NCBI GenBank assembly: GCA_017608995.1
Contig: JAFCEU010000036.1
Location: 1 to 10,104 of the forward strand
Source of the DNA: Candidatus Iainarchaeum sp.
GTDB lineage: Archaea; Iainarchaeota; Iainarchaeia; Iainarchaeales; DTGL01
DNA length: 10,104 bases
Reading direction: 5' to 3'
Position numbers and translations under genes: made by a program. The notes beneath the pieces were generated by a model. The model saw nothing but the letters and a program-made list of their open reading frames with translations. It made no database searches and was not told the origin of the DNA. Below are positions 7,501 through 10,104 of this stretch, piece by piece; within the stretch, counting starts at the first letter, position 1, and the number at the start of each line of letters is the position of its first letter.

Positions 7501-9136
7501 AAATCGAGCCAGCGAAATGCCCATCTTTTCTAAATTTATCGAGCATATTCCACATATACGTAGAATCGCCGGCGATCCACACCGGCGAAGTAGCGCCAAC
7601 TTGTTTTACGTTATAAGTCCATAGCCCGGTTGGTGAATTTCTTGCGAACCAACCAGGCAGGTCAGGGATTATCATACTATCTGAATAATCAATCATGACA
7701 TTACTTACAACTTTTCCGGTTTCTATTCGGGCAGCAAGCTCCTGCGGCGAGCCGAATCCATAGATCTTCCTAAGTGCGGAGTAACGCTTTTCAGCATGTT
7801 TTATTAGGTCTGCTTGAGTTTTTACATATATATCTAAATCCTTTGTAAATTTGTAGAGCTCTCTTTGAACAATTGGATCATCTATTTTTCTAAGCCAGCC
7901 GTCTGGAGCAAGCCATTCCTTAACCAGTTTATCCCTAAGGCCTGGATTTAAGAGATCATAACCTTTAGTCCAACCACGTCCTTCACCAAGCAGTGCGCGG
8001 AGCTTTCCTACTTCTGGATATTGTGAGGCCCTAAACTTCAACTTTGCCCTGAGGCGTCTGCCAAAAATACTATCTGGGTTAGCGTAAAGTTTTCTTCTCA
8101 TATAGCTGGCGATGCTGCTATCCGAAAAACGCCAGGGAAACGCTTTGCTCATTCCAAGGTGCTTAAATAGGAGGCGTGCTCTGCCAAGCAAAGTCGGCAT
8201 TACTGTTGAGAAAGTCATGTCCATTGAAAACCATTGGTTGTAATACTTATCGAAAAGAGAATATATCGAGATTACACAATCTGCGCTATTGCAAGTGGTT
8301 TGGCCATATGCGTAGAATGTATATGTAAGTATCGAATTTGGAATTATCTTGCCAGGGACTCTAACATAGGTCTCAATATTTGCATCGTTTACATCTGCGA
8401 AAGCTAGGCGCATCTTTAAGTCCTCTTCTGCACTCTCAGGCAAACCGAGCTGTTCCCTTATGTGCCTATAATCCTCATCGCTCAGGTCTTCTTGATTTTT
8501 ATCCTTCAAACCAGGGATAATGCTTTTTATAGTTTCCCATAGAGGCTTGAAATCACTTTTTATACCGGTACCTGAGTTGCGCAACGCGAGCTGCTTACCG
8601 GAAAGCGGACATGGAACGTTTTTATCTTTGAGGTCAACGCACCTGCCTATACGCAAAGTATCTGTAAGCACTACGCCAAAGGCGTAGGGGCCGTTAATCC
8701 AGTTATCAGAAAGGTGAATAGCGCTGTTTATATCAAACTTTTGATCTGCAAGCTCCACTTTTTGAGCCTGGCCTGTTTCCTTGTCGAGGGGAATTATTAC
8801 CACCGGGTTCTCAAGTCTGTCTTGTTCATCCGCCTTGCCGTTGCTCCCAATCTCAGAGCCAGTAAAGCCCTTAGCAAGGAGCTCCAGTATCTTAAAAGAA
8901 TCTTCTGTACTTAGCTGCTCAAGATCACAGGTAAAATTGTCGCGAGCTATTGCAGAACTTGCCGCTTGGTTATTTCCAGCAGAATTCTCCTCCGCAGCCT
9001 GGAAATAGCCTGTTTCGGAATTTGAAAGAGTGAAAGCGTAAGCATGCTGCGCATTAAGAAGGATTGCTATAACAAGCGCTAAGAAAAAGTCTCTAAAAAT
9101 CATCTTATTGCTACTGAAAGTATCGCTCGCTAACAT
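4571..9136 (-). CDS. Giant secreted, C-terminally membrane-anchored protein of unknown family
   Basis: I do not recognise the family. The protein has about 1521 residues. A signal peptide ends in ALVIAILLNAQHAYA, with a probable cut after AYA. A C-terminal hydrophobic helix (LLLIIYMGFLVLSFVSVRIYF) is followed by the basic tail IKKRC, so the bulk should lie outside the cell. The N-terminal two thirds is mixed alpha/beta and rich in Trp, Tyr and Arg; a CESC motif lies near residue 806 and a Gly/Phe-rich hydrophobic stretch near 906-940. The last third is beta-rich with repeated hairpin-like segments (FENGRIL, FENGVIL, NKETGEIYE, WYDPETGKWY). Fourteen cysteines precede the anchor, an even number that suits disulfides. 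ATG 9136 is chosen over GTG 9142 two codons upstream; ATG 9103 would also keep a good signal peptide. No ribosome site is convincing. The frame is unbroken. A giant surface or adhesion protein is the likeliest role (inference). Confidence 0.8.
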   Translation of the reverse strand: MLASDTFSSNKMIFRDFFLALVIAILLNAQHAYAFTLSNSETGYFQAAEENSAGNNQAASSAIARDNFTCDLEQLSTEDSFKILELLAKGFTGSEIGSNGKADEQDRLENPVVIIPLDKETGQAQKVELADQKFDINSAIHLSDNWINGPYAFGVVLTDTLRIGRCVDLKDKNVPCPLSGKQLALRNSGTGIKSDFKPLWETIKSIIPGLKDKNQEDLSDEDYRHIREQLGLPESAEEDLKMRLAFADVNDANIETYVRVPGKIIPNSILTYTFYAYGQTTCNSADCVISIYSLFDKYYNQWFSMDMTFSTVMPTLLGRARLLFKHLGMSKAFPWRFSDSSIASYMRRKLYANPDSIFGRRLRAKLKFRASQYPEVGKLRALLGEGRGWTKGYDLLNPGLRDKLVKEWLAPDGWLRKIDDPIVQRELYKFTKDLDIYVKTQADLIKHAEKRYSALRKIYGFGSPQELAARIETGKVVSNVMIDYSDSMIIPDLPGWFARNSPTGLWTYNVKQVGATSPVWIAGDSTYMWNMLDKFRKDGHFAGSIYETSGRNLKLWRLGPTGRYIRDVTVDDLETNWYRYKDMFVKLDSGNVLPVAEWSLPQIKKHATGAIPLYTEGKTLAAELSPEDFASKLLEERNLLNLRTFAPLNTDYMRHTLEAQGFVKRRYTSLLDRALSYQDKFFHNYFRPKGGIKWTALFNLYWLGKRGLNQKWASAYMLPDTWREVRWPLGSGELYNDAFIDFFSHEGSDQGDMFNRMLQVMPWEFIAKNLFANFKPLRELYDKLKNNQIRNTVENLAFYATAPENCESCGVSIRAGRDYSYFFSSFYSDRKLDAYILEDVVSEEAKKKGTTIITFTHHTDLEGKEQGVAGSTRISLEEAIRKKETCRDAVEKVTLGTFPKWMNPSFIGGAMAITENLGYLIFNFGGVFGSVLQQLVIAPKLQDCADVDGGYYTHIFVPSPEEEKSNEAKAANQLSAETALDSIDAFADALTSMFVSDKNTYTSKAAEELNSMVKEFVKGARQDDIVQANVHMEGSVVGTLEGEKLFSFWFKGETSPTKYKTSGQKIIKSADKNTALLVDFENGRILLVDQNGNVLDILTDNNIASRLLSTNTNIPAEEIPKRYTLVGLPDSNEPLFEMTLDSELFVLVPDVIDCILRGIEYQTGLPYKNPDFTRLNLEPVFGKVLAITTDTHVVKALPEQHRIVAEGIPRRMIEGEDIKAIVYANRKTLLTNDVNKEAGLLESIQFENGVILYKPDTHELIVWLKRNKQAELPQEYVGGARFKPAELIDPETDCPVPAVSLEALPTEQTGIAAYKVEQFNQALERVGPFTILETPTRRFVFFSKYEPDGQCVGLECCKNYVRIINKETGEIYEAPIESFQVTPDGIKIRDAKGNEHNIGLTAEDGRPMIVYNNYPPEPLVSAQGPNGSFWYDPETGKWYAENAQLLPLLEAFRNGALTQAGPGGQIITKPGDNIMNIQAGLGGGPFNLPSLPEQPLLLIIYMGFLVLSFVSVRIYFIKKRC
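4581..4586 (+). terminator. Possible T-tract terminator after the basic-protein gene
   Basis: A run of six T begins 7 nt after the TAA at 4572-4574. Archaeal RNA polymerase often stops at such U-tracts. It lies inside the 3' end of the convergent gene, where it reads as Lys codons (KKR) on the other strand, so its presence may also just reflect coding. Confidence 0.35.
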
Positions 9137-9180
9137 GCTCACACTTCATAATTATGCTTTTTTTCTTTTTAATATTATTC

Positions 9181-9192
9181 TATAAATATAAA
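9181..9192 (-). promoter_or_regulatory. Putative TATA box of the giant surface-protein gene
   Basis: On the - strand this reads TTTATATTTATA, a good archaeal box A. Its centre is about 50 nt before ATG 9136, so a transcript starting about 26 nt downstream would carry a leader of roughly 20-25 nt, unlike the other, apparently leaderless, promoters here. The gene may also receive read-through from the membrane-protein gene upstream. Confidence 0.5.
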
Positions 9193-9213
9193 TGCCGCGA
9201 TTTTATTAAGAAT

Positions 9214-9750
9214 TTAGTAGGAATAGAGCAAATAAAAGATTCCAACAAACGCCCAGCTGAAGAAATAAAGGAATATCCCTATAGCCATTGTAGAGCAAAT
9301 ATAACTAACAACAAACAAGCTGAAATAACGATTGAACTTGTGCTTATAAAAGAACGCTAATAGATATGCTGCAAGCAGAACGAATGGCACTGAATAGAGT
9401 GCAAACAGCAATGCGACAATAAAAATCTTAAAAAAAGCCCTAATCAAAAAAGAAAGAACGCTAAAAGCATCTGGCATGATTTCTGGAGGTTTAACCCCGA
9501 GGTTTTCTCTGGGAAGCGCAGTGAAGAAGGGCAAAGCGTATGCTAACAAGAAAATAATGAAAGAAAAAATAAATGCAACAATTGTTGCGCTCAAAATCCA
9601 AGAGATGCCAAATCTAGCTTCAAGCTTTTTCCTAAACCTTGAGCCTATAATAGCTAAAAAGAAAAAGAAAAGTGAAAATGCAAGGGAACCTTTAAGCAAA
9701 TCCACAATGGAAAATATTAAATTTAATAAAACATTTATAGGTATGGGCAT
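9214..9750 (-). CDS. Small multi-pass membrane protein of unknown function
   Basis: A 178-residue, very hydrophobic protein with four to five predicted transmembrane helices (about residues 8-37, 50-77, 96-135 which may hold two, and 141-178). Short basic loops (GSRFRKKLEAR, KHKFNR) suggest cytoplasmic faces. It has one cysteine and no signature motif. The reverse-strand frame is the better choice here because the overlapping + strand frames are low-quality shadows of a Phe/Leu-rich protein. The start is ATG 9750; GTG 9753 directly before it is an alternative. There is no ribosome site, but a TATA-like TTTATATATA lies 27-30 nt upstream, fitting leaderless expression. It lies about 77 nt upstream of the giant secreted-protein gene on the same strand, so a shared role in the envelope (for example export, anchoring or assembly of the large protein) is possible but only inferred. 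Confidence 0.7.
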   Translation of the reverse strand: MPIPINVLLNLIFSIVDLLKGSLAFSLFFFFLAIIGSRFRKKLEARFGISWILSATIVAFIFSFIIFLLAYALPFFTALPRENLGVKPPEIMPDAFSVLSFLIRAFFKIFIVALLFALYSVPFVLLAAYLLAFFYKHKFNRYFSLFVVSYICSTMAIGIFLYFFSWAFVGIFYLLYSY

Positions 9751-9771
9751 CACATTAATTAAAGCCTGAAC

Positions 9772-9784
9772 CTATATATAAAAT
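9772..9784. promoter_or_regulatory. Shared palindromic TATA box for two divergent genes
   Basis: TATATATA at 9773-9780 is a perfect palindrome centred at 9776.5. It reads CTATATATAAAAT on the + strand and ATTTTATATATAG on the - strand, both acceptable archaeal TATA boxes. ATG 9805 (+) is 28 nt from the centre and ATG 9750 (-) is 26-27 nt from it. The - strand orientation has the better A-rich upstream BRE-like sequence (GGCAAAAT). Confidence 0.6.
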
Positions 9785-9804
9785 TTTGCCAGGCAGTGAG
9801 CGGG

Positions 9805-10104
9805 ATGGAAGAAGATTATGGAATTGATTTAAGCAGAATACCGCGTAGGAAGCGCAGGTTTTTCAGAAACAATAAAATACTTCTCAAAGCACTAAGTAAG
9901 CACGTGAAAAAAGCGGCTGATGCAAGAGAAATAGAGAAACAAAAGATAATTGAAAGCTTGCGCTACAGACTCGAACGAGCAGAAGGCAGCGAGCTCCTTG
10001 ATATTGCTGACAGCTTATTTGAACAGCTTAGCGGCAAGGAAACCGCAAATATTGTCTTTTCAAATATAAGAGCTAAAAAAGCACACACTAAGGAACTAAC
10101 CGAT
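9805..10104 (+). CDS. Basic, helical hypothetical protein (3' end beyond window)
   Basis: An uninterrupted frame of 100 codons from ATG 9805 runs to the end of the window. I do not recognise the product. It begins MEEDYGIDLSRIPRRKRRFF, with an Arg/Lys patch (PRRKRR) near residue 13, followed by charged helical sequence (KHVKKAADAREIEKQKIIESLRYRLERAEG) and an amphipathic stretch (SELLDIADSLFEQLSGKE). No signal peptide or membrane helix is seen in this part, so a cytoplasmic protein is likely. The GTG at 9796 (V-S-G-M) is an in-frame alternative start. The TATA box 28 nt before the ATG and the lack of a clear ribosome site favour a leaderless transcript starting at or near 9805. Coding is supported by the promoter position and the typical composition; the missing C-terminus prevents assignment. 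Confidence 0.65.
   Translation, partial: MEEDYGIDLSRIPRRKRRFFRNNKILLKALSKHVKKAADAREIEKQKIIESLRYRLERAEGSELLDIADSLFEQLSGKETANIVFSNIRAKKAHTKELTD

Noticed and set aside
9114..9149. Short 12-codon frame starting at ATG 9149 (- strand) as an upstream regulatory ORF
   Set aside because: It is very short, has no ribosome site, and its place in the transcript depends on an unmapped start; mentioned only as a possibility.
9476..9769. 97-residue + strand frame (and another at 9154-9360) opposite the small membrane protein gene
   Set aside because: The Lys-rich products mirror a Phe/Leu-rich membrane protein on the other strand; no ribosome site or promoter fits them, and the reverse-strand frame has clear transmembrane periodicity.
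1..10104. CRISPR array, insertion sequence or tandem repeat
   Set aside because: No regularly spaced repeats, terminal inverted repeats with a transposase, or direct repeats of useful length were seen on reading both strands.

Overview
The window looks like a stretch of archaeal chromosome, most likely from a small-genome, uncultivated lineage of the DPANN type. This is inferred, not proven. The support is: a PAC2-family protein ending in a proteasome-docking HbYX tail; an archaeal TadC/FlaJ-type pilus assembly membrane protein; Shine-Dalgarno sites of the form GAGGTGA; TATA boxes about 27-30 nt before start codons; and many lineage-specific proteins without recognisable family. The DNA is moderately AT-rich and densely coding. 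I saw no rRNA, tRNA, CRISPR array, insertion sequence or attachment site.

Left part (1-3534, + strand). The end of a type II/IV secretion F-domain protein (TadC/FlaJ-like) is followed by its own promoter and a tight three-gene operon: a single-pass membrane protein with a PEGA-like domain and Ig-like domains outside the cell, a PAC2-family proteasome-assembly-chaperone homologue, and a small very basic protein. The last two genes each have a strong Shine-Dalgarno site and spacers of only 9-12 nt.

Middle part (3535-9136). A separately promoted, probably leaderless + strand gene encodes a basic, helical 328-residue protein of unknown function. It meets, tail to tail, a very large - strand gene of about 1521 codons; the two genes share a 4-bp TTAA that supplies both stop codons. 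The large gene encodes a predicted secreted protein: N-terminal signal peptide, 14 cysteines outside the membrane, an internal hydrophobic segment, a beta-rich C-terminal third, and a C-terminal membrane anchor with a short basic tail. I do not recognise its family.

Right part (9137-10104). Upstream of the large gene, on the same strand, is a small multi-pass membrane protein. It is divergent from a + strand gene that runs off the window end, and the two starts flank a single palindromic TATATATA box at almost equal distances, which suggests one bidirectional, leaderless promoter region.

Taken together the region is rich in cell-envelope functions (pilus assembly platform, Ig-domain membrane protein, giant anchored surface protein, polytopic membrane protein), with one proteasome-related gene inside an envelope-protein operon. 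The best candidate for something undescribed is the giant anchored surface protein and its small membrane-protein neighbour.
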